Shown here one piece after another: positions 24,119-32,567 of a DNA stretch of 64,000 bases. Made by a program: the position numbers and the translations under genes. The DNA comes from Chitinophaga polysaccharea (GTDB lineage Bacteria; Bacteroidota; Bacteroidia; Chitinophagales; Chitinophagaceae). The stretch is taken from positions 1 to 64,000 of the forward strand of contig NZ_VIWO01000011.1 of NCBI RefSeq assembly GCF_007829335.1, written 5' to 3'. Position 1 is the first letter of the stretch; each line of letters starts with the position of its first letter. Under the pieces are notes generated by a model. That model ran no database searches. It had not been told where the DNA came from and saw only the letters and a list, made by a program, of their open reading frames with translations.

Positions 24119-26482
24119 CTACTCGACGCGCAAACTTCTCACCGGATTCATCATGGCTGCACGGACACTCTGGAAGCTCACCGTTAGCACAGCTACCAGC
24201 AAGGTGACCATGCCAGCCAGTATAAACACCCACCACTCCAGCGTTACCCGGTACGCAAAATGTTGCAGCCAGCGATCCATGGCATACCAGGCCAACGGGA
24301 ATGCCAGCACCATACCTACCACTACCGGCCGCAAAAAGCCGGTCGATAACAATACAAAAATACTGATGCCGGATGCGCCCATTACTTTGCGTACCCCAAT
24401 TTCCCGGGTACGCTGCGCCGCAGTGAACATGGCCAGTCCAAATAACCCAAGACAGGATATAAATACGGCCAGCACCGCAAAATAGTTGCACAAACGGCTG
24501 ACCACTTGCTCGCTTTTATACAGCTTCGTATATTCTTCATCGGAAAACTGGTAGGTAAAAGGGAAACCGGGATTAATCGACGTACAGATGCCTTCCAATG
24601 CTGCCAGTACCGGTTTGGTCTTTCCCGGATCAATACGCACCAGGATGTTCCCCCATTTGGGATGCTCATCCAAACGCAATACCAGCGGCTCTATAGCGGC
24701 ATGCAGCGAGTTGAAATGAAAATCTCTTAACACGCCTATAATGCGTCCGGACACGCCATCCAGGGAAAAAGGTTGTCCCACCGGATGTGTATATCCCGTT
24801 CTTTTCACAGCAGTTTCATTCAATATATAACTACCCGAATCATTGCCAAAGTCTCTCGAAAAATCCCGGCCATCTACTAAAGTCAGCCGCATCGTTTTCA
24901 CGTAATCATATCCCACTGCGGCATCTGCAAACGATATCGCTTCGTTGGGGTCTTTACCCGACCAATTGAGGCCACTCTTATGATGCTCAATCACCGTAGG
25001 ATTTTCTTTCATCTTCGACACTGCTACTACACCAGGTATCGTAGTAGCCGCAGTTTTAAACGGTTCATATTTCGTAATGAGTCCACCTTCTATCGGTATA
25101 TACACCAGGTTAGTCCGGTCATATCCCAGGTTGCGGGTCTGCACATACTTCATCTGCTGGTAAATGACCGTCATCCCTACCATTAACCCAATAGATAAGG
25201 TAAACTGGAATACTACCAGGCCCTTGCGAAACCAGGTGGCACCTGCGCTGAACTGGAGACTACCCTTCAGCACCCGTACCGGTTGCAACGACGACAGGAA
25301 CAATGCCGGGTAGCTGCCCGCTACAAAGCCGGTGATGCCCACCAGGGTCAGCAACACGCCCCAGAAAGAAAGGCTTTCCAGGGGCAGGGACAATTGTTTA
25401 CCACTCAGCTGGTTAAAGGCGGGCAATAACAGTAATACTAACACCAATGCCATAATGGTGGCGATTAGTGTCAGCAACAGGGCTTCTCCGATAAACTGCA
25501 TGACCAATACGCCTTTTCCGGCGCCTACTACTTTCCTCACTCCTACTTCTTTGGCTCGCTGCGCTGCGCGTGCGGTAGCCAGGTTCATAAAGTTGATGCA
25601 GGCAATCAGCAATACAAAGATGGCGAGTAACGTAAACAGCCGAACGTATTCAATGCGGCCACCGGCCGGAACACCGTTTTCAAATACGCCGTGAAGATAT
25701 TTATCATGGTATGGCTGTATTCCCAGCTCCATTACAGATTCGGGTTGTTTTGGCTGATAATGATATACAAAGTCTTTTATCTTGGCGGCCACCTTGCCGG
25801 GGTCGGCGTTATCACGGAGTCGTATATACGTAGCAGGGCTAAAGCTACCCCAGTTTCTTGTCCAGGCGTAAGCACTGCTGAAATCGTCCCAGTTGCGGAG
25901 AAAATCGAATTGCTGGGAAGAACTGGCCGGTACCTGGAACACTGCACTCACTGTGAGCAAAGTGGTATCCTCACTGCGGATCATTTGCCCGATGGCCTGG
26001 TTGGCGCCTCCAAAAAAAATCTCGGCCATATGTTGGGAAATGGCGATGCTGGCGGGTTTACTTAATGCGGTCGCAGCATTACCCTGCAATAAGGGATAGC
26101 TGAACATACGAAAGAAATCCCCTCCGGCATAGGCGCCCGTCATTTTAAAGGCTTTCTCTTTCACCTGGAATGCTACCGGGGGATAATATTGTAACGGGGT
26201 GGTATATACGATTTCTGGTATCTCTTTCTTTAGTTCGCTGGCCAGCGGTCCCTGGGTGAGATAACCGGCGTTTATCTTTCCTCCGGCCAGCTCCCGTATA
26301 TATACCTGGTATAATTGCTTATCATGTGCATGAAAGGCGTCCATATTCCTTTCATCCTGGATCCATAAAATCATCAGCATGCTGCAGGCCAGTCCCAGTG
26401 CCAATCCCAGGATATTGATGGTGGAAAATGTTTTGTGGCGAACCAGGTTACGCCAGGCGATGCGGAAGTAATTACGTATCAT
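24119..26482 (-). CDS. FtsX/MacB-type ABC transporter permease 4
   Basis: 787 residues from MIRNYFRIAWRNLVRHKTFSTINILGLALGLACSMLMILWIQDER. This ATG aligns with the paralogues; the frame is open 17 codons further. The middle FtsX block is IACINFMNLATARAAQRAKEVGVRKVVGAGKGVLVMQFIGEALLLTL, and the C-terminal block is RTREIGVRKVMGASGISIFVLLSTGFLRPVVVG. Same double-module topology as the three others, on the opposite strand but with the same upstream motif and spacing. No ATPase gene nearby. Confidence 0.9.
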   Translation of the reverse strand: MIRNYFRIAWRNLVRHKTFSTINILGLALGLACSMLMILWIQDERNMDAFHAHDKQLYQVYIRELAGGKINAGYLTQGPLASELKKEIPEIVYTTPLQYYPPVAFQVKEKAFKMTGAYAGGDFFRMFSYPLLQGNAATALSKPASIAISQHMAEIFFGGANQAIGQMIRSEDTTLLTVSAVFQVPASSSQQFDFLRNWDDFSSAYAWTRNWGSFSPATYIRLRDNADPGKVAAKIKDFVYHYQPKQPESVMELGIQPYHDKYLHGVFENGVPAGGRIEYVRLFTLLAIFVLLIACINFMNLATARAAQRAKEVGVRKVVGAGKGVLVMQFIGEALLLTLIATIMALVLVLLLLPAFNQLSGKQLSLPLESLSFWGVLLTLVGITGFVAGSYPALFLSSLQPVRVLKGSLQFSAGATWFRKGLVVFQFTLSIGLMVGMTVIYQQMKYVQTRNLGYDRTNLVYIPIEGGLITKYEPFKTAATTIPGVVAVSKMKENPTVIEHHKSGLNWSGKDPNEAISFADAAVGYDYVKTMRLTLVDGRDFSRDFGNDSGSYILNETAVKRTGYTHPVGQPFSLDGVSGRIIGVLRDFHFNSLHAAIEPLVLRLDEHPKWGNILVRIDPGKTKPVLAALEGICTSINPGFPFTYQFSDEEYTKLYKSEQVVSRLCNYFAVLAVFISCLGLFGLAMFTAAQRTREIGVRKVMGASGISIFVLLSTGFLRPVVVGMVLAFPLAWYAMDRWLQHFAYRVTLEWWVFILAGMVTLLVAVLTVSFQSVRAAMMNPVRSLRVE

Positions 26483-26510
26483 AATGAACCAGGTATGTAA
26501 TTTTTCAGGA

Positions 26511-26526
26511 GAGAAAAAACATGCCA
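26511..26526 (-). promoter_or_regulatory. Sigma-54-like -24 box TGGCAT
   Basis: Minus strand TGGCAT-GTTTT-TTCT, with a good -24 half and a poor -12 half. It lies 53 nt from the TGT/ACA motif and 43 nt (from the GG) before the ATG at 26482. Confidence 0.4.
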
Positions 26527-26578
26527 TGGACAATGCTATGTATTTATCAATTAATTAAAAAGTTATTTAATTGATATA

Positions 26579-26595
26579 TGTTCATTTTTGATACA
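26579..26595 (-). promoter_or_regulatory. TGT-N11-ACA motif upstream of permease gene 4
   Basis: Minus strand TGTATCAAAAATGAACA, nearly identical to the site upstream of permease gene 1 (TGTTTCAAAAACGAACA). Confidence 0.55.
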
Positions 26596-26613
26596 TTGGC
26601 TGACCGGTTTTGC

Positions 26614-27414
26614 TCAAATCGTAGCCCGCACCTCCTTTAACTTCATGATCATCCGTTCCCCGGACGACTGCAACCAGTCATTATATTCGCTAAGCGCCTG
26701 TAATCTTTCTGCGTCTGTGATAAAACCGCTGGCTGCTACCTGCGGGCCTCTCAGCTCTGCTACCTTAGACCAGATGCCGGCCTTGTCCACAAAATCAGGG
26801 CGTCCCTTTTCGTATACTTCATCCGCATTTAGGGTAGTAATGTTGTGGCAACCCAATTGTTCAAATAAAGCGGGTAAATGATCGGCTATTTCATTGTCCA
26901 TACCGGCGTCGGCACGCCAGTCGAGGAATGCCTGATAGAACCGCTGCATACTGGCAGGTGGCTGTGGTGTCCATTCCAGTAAGGTATGATTATAGTCGAG
27001 TATAGAGATCCATCCGCCGGGGTGCAGCAACGAAGCGAACTTTTCCAGTGCGGCCCTGGGGTTGCTTAACCACTGTAATACGCGGGCAGACACCACCAGG
27101 TCAAACGGCTGGGCGGGTGCATAGGTAAAGAGGTCTGCTTCCAACAGCATTAGCTGAGGAATATGTGCGTGATCGTCTTTTCCTTTGGCGATTAAATGAG
27201 GACTGCTGTCTATCCCCACCACAGCGCCGGTAGGACCCACCATTTCGGCGATGCCGGCAGAAATAGCGCCGGTACCACAGCCCACATCCAGCACCCGCAT
27301 ACCTTCCCGCAGGAGAGGAATCAGGGTAGCATAACTGTTCTGCAAACTGCGGCTGTCCAGCACACTGCTGGTACCTTTGGGCATGGCAGCCCTTTCGCTG
27401 GCGGTATTACTCAT
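26614..27414 (-). CDS. Class I SAM-dependent methyltransferase
   Basis: 266 residues. Motif I is MRVLDVGCGTGAISAGIAEMVGPTGAVVGIDSSPHLI (about 39-75). Motif II/III is FDLVVSARVLQWLSNPRAALEKFASLLHPGGWISILDYNHT (about 105-146). This is a standard Rossmann-fold Methyltransf_11/25 enzyme for a small-molecule substrate. C-terminal substrate part unassigned. Monocistronic. Confidence 0.85.
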   Translation of the reverse strand: MSNTASERAAMPKGTSSVLDSRSLQNSYATLIPLLREGMRVLDVGCGTGAISAGIAEMVGPTGAVVGIDSSPHLIAKGKDDHAHIPQLMLLEADLFTYAPAQPFDLVVSARVLQWLSNPRAALEKFASLLHPGGWISILDYNHTLLEWTPQPPASMQRFYQAFLDWRADAGMDNEIADHLPALFEQLGCHNITTLNADEVYEKGRPDFVDKAGIWSKVAELRGPQVAASGFITDAERLQALSEYNDWLQSSGERMIMKLKEVRATI

Positions 27415-27523
27415 ATCAAAAAGTTATATGCTTAAATATACAGCACTGAAAGGAAAATTAATAGTGCGTATACCCGTTATAGTAAGAAATCATCCAACCA
27501 TTTAATAATACCGGGGTGAATAA

Positions 27524-28162
27524 TCAGGACGTGCCGATAACTTCGCGGTAAATCTCCTCAAAGTCTTTTCCTTTGTGGGACAGCCAGATAGCGGCGAACT
27601 TTGATTCTACTCCCTTGAGCAGTTGGGTACAGAGTTTCATATCGTCTTCCTGCATATCATGAAACATCATGGTGGCCAGTAAAGTAATGCGCTTACGGCA
27701 AGTTACCAGCACCTTTTCACCTTTAGCGGTTACTTTCAGCCGTTTGGAGCGTTTGTCTTCCTTATCATCATATTCCGCCAGGTAGCCTAGTTTCTTCAGG
27801 CGGTTAAGTTTGTCGGTGCCGGTAGATAGCTCCTGCAAGGCGGCATAGATCACCTCTGTTTTCCGGGGCTCTTGCAGCTGCGCTACGGTATTGAGGAGGG
27901 AATATTCATCGATGTTGCTGATACCGGTGCCTTCCAGTGCAGAGGCAGTATAGATAGTATGCAGTTTAAATATCCTGCCGATGGTACGCATTAATATGCC
28001 TTCACTGCTCACTGGCATAAATCGCCCGGCGGGCGCCGCGTTAGCCTTCCCTTCCCGGTGTGCCAGGTAATGCCGGCAAAACTCTTCCAGGCTGGCTTCC
28101 GGGTGTTGCTCATCAAATGCTCCCCATGCGGTGATGAGTGTAACAGCTTTATTCATTGTCAT
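27524..28162 (-). CDS. MarR-like winged-helix regulator, long form
   Basis: 212 residues, longer than usual MarR proteins. The N-terminal part (MNKAVTLITAWGAFDEQHPEASLEEFCRHYLAHREG) is a helical extension. The winged helix spans about 95-170: ISNIDEYSLLNTVAQLQEPRKTEVIYAALQELSTGTDKLNRLKKLGYLAEYDDKEDKRSKRLKVTAKGEKVL. Start at 28162 or 28156. Divergent from the DUF2269/DoxX-like membrane pair at 28280, with repeated TTCGAARCAATAA boxes at both ends of the intergenic region, so it probably controls that operon and itself. Confidence 0.8.
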   Translation of the reverse strand: MTMNKAVTLITAWGAFDEQHPEASLEEFCRHYLAHREGKANAAPAGRFMPVSSEGILMRTIGRIFKLHTIYTASALEGTGISNIDEYSLLNTVAQLQEPRKTEVIYAALQELSTGTDKLNRLKKLGYLAEYDDKEDKRSKRLKVTAKGEKVLVTCRKRITLLATMMFHDMQEDDMKLCTQLLKGVESKFAAIWLSHKGKDFEEIYREVIGTS

Positions 28163-28172
28163 TTATATTACT

Positions 28173-28267
28173 TTCGAAGCAATAATATAAAAAATACTCC
28201 GAAAATCTTGTTTTTATTTCATTTCCGTTATACATTTGGATAAATTACTTCTATTTCGAAACAATAA
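28173..28267. promoter_or_regulatory. Two direct repeats TTCGAARCAATAA between divergent genes
   Basis: TTCGAAGCAATAA at 28173-28185 and TTCGAAACAATAA at 28255-28267, each 11-13 nt from one of the two divergent start codons, each with the palindromic core TTCGAA. Each is preceded by ATTACTT. Candidate binding sites of the MarR-like regulator. Confidence 0.5.
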
Positions 28268-28279
28268 AATAGTACGGAT

Positions 28280-28744
28280 ATGTCAACACAAACACTTTAT
28301 CAAAGCTTGTTGGTAGGGCACCTGATCGGGTTCCTGCTCTTTGCGGGAAGCACTATCGCCAGTTTCTTCGGTTTCCGGCAGCTATGGAAACAGTATGCGA
28401 TCGACTCCGGCCGGGCGGCAACGGTGCTCCAAGCCATGTCGGGATTGCAGGTACTGTTACGTACGGGCGTGGGCGTTATTATTCCTTCGGGTATTGGTAT
28501 TATGTATCTCACGCACGGCGTGTATGGGGAACAGGTATGGTTTCGAATAAAATTCGCGCTTGTGCTCCTGGTAATACTCAATGGCATTATCGTGGGCAGG
28601 CGACTGAGAGTTTCGCTGGATAAGGCTTTAAAAGACGACCCTATGGCGGTTGCTAAAATCAGGCAGCGGGCCCTCCGCTTTCACCTGGTACAGCTGGCAG
28701 GTATTTTCACCATTATCCTCCTGAGCGTTTTCAAATTCAATTAA
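28280..28744 (+). CDS. DUF2269-like four-helix membrane protein
   Basis: 154 residues with four transmembrane helices: LVGHLIGFLLFAGSTIASFFGF, GLQVLLRTGVGVIIPSGIGIMYL, RIKFALVLLVILNGIIVGRRL and LRFHLVQLAGIFTIILLSVFKF. The fold resembles DUF2269 or related small membrane proteins. No catalytic motif seen. First gene of a two-gene unit with the DoxX-like gene 10 nt downstream. Probably controlled by the divergent MarR-like gene. Confidence 0.6.
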   Translation: MSTQTLYQSLLVGHLIGFLLFAGSTIASFFGFRQLWKQYAIDSGRAATVLQAMSGLQVLLRTGVGVIIPSGIGIMYLTHGVYGEQVWFRIKFALVLLVILNGIIVGRRLRVSLDKALKDDPMAVAKIRQRALRFHLVQLAGIFTIILLSVFKFN

Positions 28745-28754
28745 GCTACCGGTC

Positions 28755-29132
28755 ATGAAAAAAGATAAAATCATTTACTGGATCGCCACCGGCATACTCA
28801 CTGGGGTAATGTTGTGGAGTGCGCTCAACTTTGCTTTTAACGAAAATATGAAAGGCGCCTTTGCTCACCTGGGCCTACCGCCCTGGTTCCGTGTAGAGCT
28901 CACCATAGCCAAATTGCTGGGCGTAATGGCGTTGCTCTTGCCATTTGTACCTCCCCGCGTCAAAGAGTTCGCGTACTTTGGTTTCGGTATTACGCTTATC
29001 TCTGCTTCCGTGGCGCACTTGTCCAGCGGGGATAGTGTGTGGCTGGAAGTGGGGCATTTAACTTTCCTCGCCAGTCTGATCGTCTCTTATTTATATTATC
29101 ACAAAGGATTGCAAAAGACAGGAGGAGAATAG
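28755..29132 (+). CDS. DoxX-like membrane protein
   Basis: 125 residues with four transmembrane helices. IIYWIATGILTGVMLWSALNFAF, then GAFAHLGLPPWFRVELTIAKLLGVMALLLPFVPPRVKEFAYFGFGITLISASVAHLSSGD is the DoxX-like pattern (LG-x-P...KLLG-x-x-L-L...KE-x-A-Y-x-G). Function in the membrane unknown; members often accompany redox or stress regulators. Second gene of the 28280 unit. Confidence 0.8.
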   Translation: MKKDKIIYWIATGILTGVMLWSALNFAFNENMKGAFAHLGLPPWFRVELTIAKLLGVMALLLPFVPPRVKEFAYFGFGITLISASVAHLSSGDSVWLEVGHLTFLASLIVSYLYYHKGLQKTGGE

Positions 29133-29150
29133 ATCAAATTGTATTCATCA

Positions 29151-29385
29151 TCAATGTGTCCAGATCATGCCCTGTGGATTGAGATTCCAGTGGTACTTTT
29201 GCGCAGCGGCAAACGTATCAAAATCCTGTTTCTTTCCAAGTACGATCTCATCATAAGCAAACTTCATTTGCCGGGCGCATATCACGGGCTGCATACGGCC
29301 TACACCGGTACATAACCCCGGAATGGCTACGGAGTTGATACGGGAATCCCTGCTGGTATGAACCAGGATAGCATAATCCAATGAG
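29151..29385 (-). pseudogene. C-terminal fragment of a macro-domain protein
   Basis: Read on the minus strand, YAILVHTSRDSRINSVAIPGLCTGVGRMQPVICARQMKFAYDEIVLGKKQDF matches the last third of the macro domain (I-x-S-V-A-I-P-G-L-G-T-G-V-G-x-M...A-R-Q-M-x-x-A-Y), including the second ADP-ribose-binding loop. The N-terminal 90-100 residues with the first loop are missing; the frame upstream of about 29385 is unrelated. A decayed 5'-truncated gene. Confidence 0.65.
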
Positions 29386-29507
29386 CCATCCATAAATCCG
29401 AAATTAAAATATATTCCACCGTCGCTTTTCTTCCAAAGTAGGAAAAATCTCCCGCAAAAAAATAAACACTGCATCCGCTATCCGGATTAAAATGCTATAT
29501 TTGTAAG

Positions 29508-29529
29508 GTAAACTTATTAATTTACTTTG
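29508..29529 (+). promoter_or_regulatory. Promoter and near-palindromic operator of the second MarR
   Basis: GTAAACTTATTAATTTAC (29508-29525) is an 18-nt palindrome with one mismatched pair. It overlaps TACTTTG (29523-29529), which ends 6 nt before the ATG at 29536. A TTTG at about 29500 gives a -33 box about 19 nt upstream. Confidence 0.55.
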
Positions 29530-29535
29530 CTAATT

Positions 29536-29973
29536 ATGCCATCCAGGAAACAAGACCAGCTCGCTGCTCAACTGCGGCCCGTATTAGCCCGGCTGGTAAG
29601 AAAACTGCGTAAGTTATCGCCCGCCAACGAAGACCTGTCGCAAAGCGAGCGCTCGGTGCTGGTATTATTGGACCAGCACGGACAGCTGTTGTCGGCTGAA
29701 CTGGCGGTAATGGAAAAAATGACTCCGCAGTCGATGGGACAACTACTGCAACATCTTTTCTCACTACACCTTATCACGAGAACCATCTCCCCGGACGACA
29801 AACGGAAAATTATCATCGCCTTGTCCAAAGCCGGTAAGGAACGGATAGAGCGGGTCAGGAAAGAAAGGGATGAATGGCTGAGTTACGCCATCAGCAGTGC
29901 CTGCACACCCGAAGAACAGGCTATCCTGCAGGCGGCCATTGCACCGTTATCCAAACTGGTGGATTTTGAATAA
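29536..29973 (+). CDS. MarR-family regulator
   Basis: 145 residues from the ATG MPSRKQDQLAAQLRPVLARLVRKLRKLSP; a TTG three codons upstream is not needed. The winged helix is LSQSERSVLVLLDQHGQLLSAELAVMEKMTPQSMGQLLQHLFSLHLITRTISPDDKRKIIIALSKAG, with the D-D-K-R wing. It is followed after 15 nt by an MFS exporter, the classic MarR-efflux pairing. Autoregulation is likely via the palindrome on its promoter. Confidence 0.9.
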   Translation: MPSRKQDQLAAQLRPVLARLVRKLRKLSPANEDLSQSERSVLVLLDQHGQLLSAELAVMEKMTPQSMGQLLQHLFSLHLITRTISPDDKRKIIIALSKAGKERIERVRKERDEWLSYAISSACTPEEQAILQAAIAPLSKLVDFE

Positions 29974-29988
29974 AGAGCCGAATGTAAG

Positions 29989-31218
29989 ATGAAAATAAGC
30001 ACCTTTAGCGCGTTTAAAAGCCGTAACTACCGACTTTACTTCAGCGGACAATCTGTTTCCCTAATCGGCACCTGGATGCAGAAAACTGCCGTAAGCTGGG
30101 TAATTTATGCCCAAACCCATTCTAAGTTTATGCTGGGCGTTACGCTCTTCGCTACCATGTTTCCTTCCTTTGTGTTCTCGTTCCTCGGCGGAGTAGCCTC
30201 CGACAGGTACAACCGCTATAAACTGCTCCTGCTCACACAGGTAGCCTCTATGGTGCAGGCGCTGGCACTGACGGTACTTATCTACTTCAATCATTATTCG
30301 GTATGGCATATCATTGGGTTAAGCGCCTTACTGGGGTTGATCAATGCCTTTGATGTACCCGCCCGCCAATCACTTGTATATGAAATGGTGGAAGATAAAG
30401 CCGACCTGCCCAACGCCCTGGCGCTGAACTCGTCCATGGTAAACCTTTCGCGGCTGATTGGTCCGGGTATAGCCGGATTAGCCCTGGAAAAATTCGGGGA
30501 AGATATTTGCTTTGCGCTGAACGCCCTTAGCTTCATCGCGGTGATAGGCTCCCTGTTACAAATGAAATTGCCCGCCTATGTGCCTAAGCCCCGCACTAAA
30601 AATATGGCCGGTGAACTGAAAGAGGGATTTGCCTACATCAAAGCTACCCCCGCTATCTCCGTGGTGCTGCTCACCCTTTCCTCTATCAGTTTGCTGGTAC
30701 TGCCTTATACTACGCTGATGCCTGTATATGCCAAGGATATTTTCAAAGGCAACGCCTCTACCTTTGGCGTGATAGACAGTGCTATTGGGTTGGGCGCGTT
30801 ATGCGGCGCTATTTTCCTTGCTTCGCTGAAACGCGGCAAAAACCTGCGCAAAATCCTGGCGATTAACACGATGATCTTCGGCGCCGGGCTGGTACTATTT
30901 TCTCATACTCCCTGGTATCCCCTGGCACTTTTATTCGTAACCCTGGCCGGCTTTGGTATGATGTCGCAGATCACCATCAGCAATACCCTGATCCAAACCA
31001 CTGTAGATCCGGCCATGCGCGGAAGGGTGATCAGCTTCTATGCCATGGCGTTCTTTGGTATGCAACCATTGGGCGGACTCCTCGTAGGCGCCGTTTCCCA
31101 ATGGATAGGCACCCCCGATACCGTGTTATTACAGGGAATCATTACCATCTTAATCGGTGGCCTGTTATACCGGCAGCTGCATGTAAACCGCCCCGTATCA
31201 TTCCCCCTGCAATCTTAA
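29989..31218 (+). CDS. MFS exporter, EntS/MFS_3-like
   Basis: 409 residues, 12 predicted transmembrane helices. FKSRNYRLYFSGQSVSLIGTWMQKTAVSWVIY is the MFS_3 opening. The loop GGVASDRYNRYKLLLLTQ is the G-x-x-x-D-R-x-x-R motif A. NAFDVPARQSLVYEMVEDKADLPNALALNSSMVNLSRLIGPGIAGL is the other conserved block. An efflux pump in the cytoplasmic membrane, under control of the upstream MarR. Substrate unknown. Confidence 0.9.
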   Translation: MKISTFSAFKSRNYRLYFSGQSVSLIGTWMQKTAVSWVIYAQTHSKFMLGVTLFATMFPSFVFSFLGGVASDRYNRYKLLLLTQVASMVQALALTVLIYFNHYSVWHIIGLSALLGLINAFDVPARQSLVYEMVEDKADLPNALALNSSMVNLSRLIGPGIAGLALEKFGEDICFALNALSFIAVIGSLLQMKLPAYVPKPRTKNMAGELKEGFAYIKATPAISVVLLTLSSISLLVLPYTTLMPVYAKDIFKGNASTFGVIDSAIGLGALCGAIFLASLKRGKNLRKILAINTMIFGAGLVLFSHTPWYPLALLFVTLAGFGMMSQITISNTLIQTTVDPAMRGRVISFYAMAFFGMQPLGGLLVGAVSQWIGTPDTVLLQGIITILIGGLLYRQLHVNRPVSFPLQS

Positions 31219-31273
31219 TCACACTAAGCACCAGGTTAACGAATTGTTACGCGCTGAGGGATTTCTATTTGCC

Positions 31274-31287
31274 AAACGAATACATAG
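31274..31287 (+). promoter_or_regulatory. 14-nt box shared with the fecR upstream region
   Basis: AAACGAATACATAG, also found at 32552-32565 just before the FecR start and, with one change, at 9913-9926. It may mark a common promoter type, but a 14-nt match can arise by chance in 64 kb. Confidence 0.25.
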
Positions 31288-31332
31288 TAAAGACGTTACA
31301 CACTGTACTTTGTAACATTAATTCCATCGACT

Positions 31333-31848
31333 ATGCGTTCATTTATCCCTGTTAAAATGGTGGTCGCCGTATTGATGGTCCCCTCCTTGCTCCTGTCCTG
31401 CAAGAAGAACCATGATGCTACCCCGGAAAAGTCACAGAAATATGAACAGGTATCCGGTACCTGGAAACAGCAGGATATTGTGCTGGCCGTACCGGCCAAG
31501 CTGGGGGGACAAAACCTTCCTGCCGGCACCAGCATCCTGGCACTGGCACCGGCACTTGGCGCCGCCGGCGCACTGATTACCTGCACCAAAAACAATAGCT
31601 ACCAGTTCAACACGGATGGTACCTTTTCGATCAATGGATGCACAGATTTAATATTACCCGCCGCCGGTAATAGCGGCACCTGGAAACTGGATGTACACGA
31701 TGCGGTATTTTTACTCACCTCCCAGAAAGGCGTAAACGATCCCCACTGGATTCAAAATGTGAGCAGCAACACCTTGGAATTATCGATCACCGTTACCATT
31801 CCGGGAGTAGCTACCGCTCCGCTGATCCTGAAACTGCAAAAGCAGTAA
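31333..31848 (+). CDS. Lipoprotein, lipocalin-like
   Basis: 171 residues. Signal II with the lipobox LLLSC (C23) and a KK after it. TWKQQDIVLAVPAKLGGQNLPAG ... NSYQFNTDGTFSINGC ... GTWKLDVHDAVFLLTSQKG resembles the lipocalin-like domains of Bacteroidota lipoproteins (G-x-W-K...Y-x-F-x-x-D-G-x-F...G-x-W). Presumably anchored in the outer membrane. Function unknown. Confidence 0.7.
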   Translation: MRSFIPVKMVVAVLMVPSLLLSCKKNHDATPEKSQKYEQVSGTWKQQDIVLAVPAKLGGQNLPAGTSILALAPALGAAGALITCTKNNSYQFNTDGTFSINGCTDLILPAAGNSGTWKLDVHDAVFLLTSQKGVNDPHWIQNVSSNTLELSITVTIPGVATAPLILKLQKQ

Positions 31849-31946
31849 AATCCACAGTGGTGCTACGGCAGAGTGGTTAAAATAACATTAACATAATCAG
31901 TAATTCCTTGTATCTTGTTTAGGCCCACCAGATATTTGCGATCATT

Positions 31947-32495
31947 ATGGAAAGTATCGTACAGGATATAAAGAATGGAAATATCGAACGCTTTAAAATG
32001 GTGTACCAACAATACCATGCAAAGCTCTATTTCTACGTATTGAAATGTACGCATTCTGCCTACCTGTCGGAAGAAACCGTGCAGCTGTCTTTTATACTGC
32101 TCTGGGAACGAAGGGAAAAATTATCGACCAGTTATAATATCTCTGCCCAATTATTTCGTATAGCTAAAAGCGTTATGACCGACCTGTTGCGCAAACAGCA
32201 GGTAAGAAACAGGCACACCGCCTGCATGGTACAGGAACAGCCCGACTGGCATATGGAAACAGATATTACAGTGAAGGAAGAACTACAGCAGGTGTATAAT
32301 AGCATAGAACAATTATCTCCCATCAGGAAAAATGTTTTTAAACTGAGCCGCTTCGAAGGACTTCCTCACAAAGAAATAGCCAGGCAGTTATCCATCTCTC
32401 CCAAAACCGTGGAAAACCACATCCTGCGGGCAGTACGCCAGTTGAAAGACTCACTCTTACTGGTACTTATCCTCCTGATCCGGCACCTGCTCTGA
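31947..32495 (+). CDS. ECF sigma factor (Bacteroidota FecI-like)
   Basis: 182 residues. Region 2 is IERFKMVYQQYHAKLYFYVLKCTHSAYLSEETVQLSFILLWERREKL, and region 4 is IEQLSPIRKNVFKLSRFEGLPHKEIARQLSISPKTVENHILRAVRQLKDSL. The hydrophobic tail LLLVLILLIRHLL is common in Bacteroidota members. It directs RNA polymerase to the adjacent SusC/SusD operon when released by FecR. 72 nt upstream of fecR. Its ATG lies 8 nt after a TATTTG. Confidence 0.9.
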   Translation: MESIVQDIKNGNIERFKMVYQQYHAKLYFYVLKCTHSAYLSEETVQLSFILLWERREKLSTSYNISAQLFRIAKSVMTDLLRKQQVRNRHTACMVQEQPDWHMETDITVKEELQQVYNSIEQLSPIRKNVFKLSRFEGLPHKEIARQLSISPKTVENHILRAVRQLKDSLLLVLILLIRHLL

Positions 32496-32551
32496 TGTTC
32501 TTGTTATGCAAATATTAATTGATGAACGACAGTGAGGGGTTTGCTGTTTTG

Positions 32552-32565
32552 AAACGAATACATAG
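32552..32565 (+). promoter_or_regulatory. 14-nt box before the FecR start
   Basis: AAACGAATACATAG, ending 2 nt before the ATG at 32568; see 31274. Confidence 0.25.
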
Positions 32566-32567
32566 AT

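Noticed and set aside
24119..26482. ABC ATPase partner for the permeases
   Set aside because: No Walker A/ABC signature was found near any of the four permease genes; they are orphan in this window.
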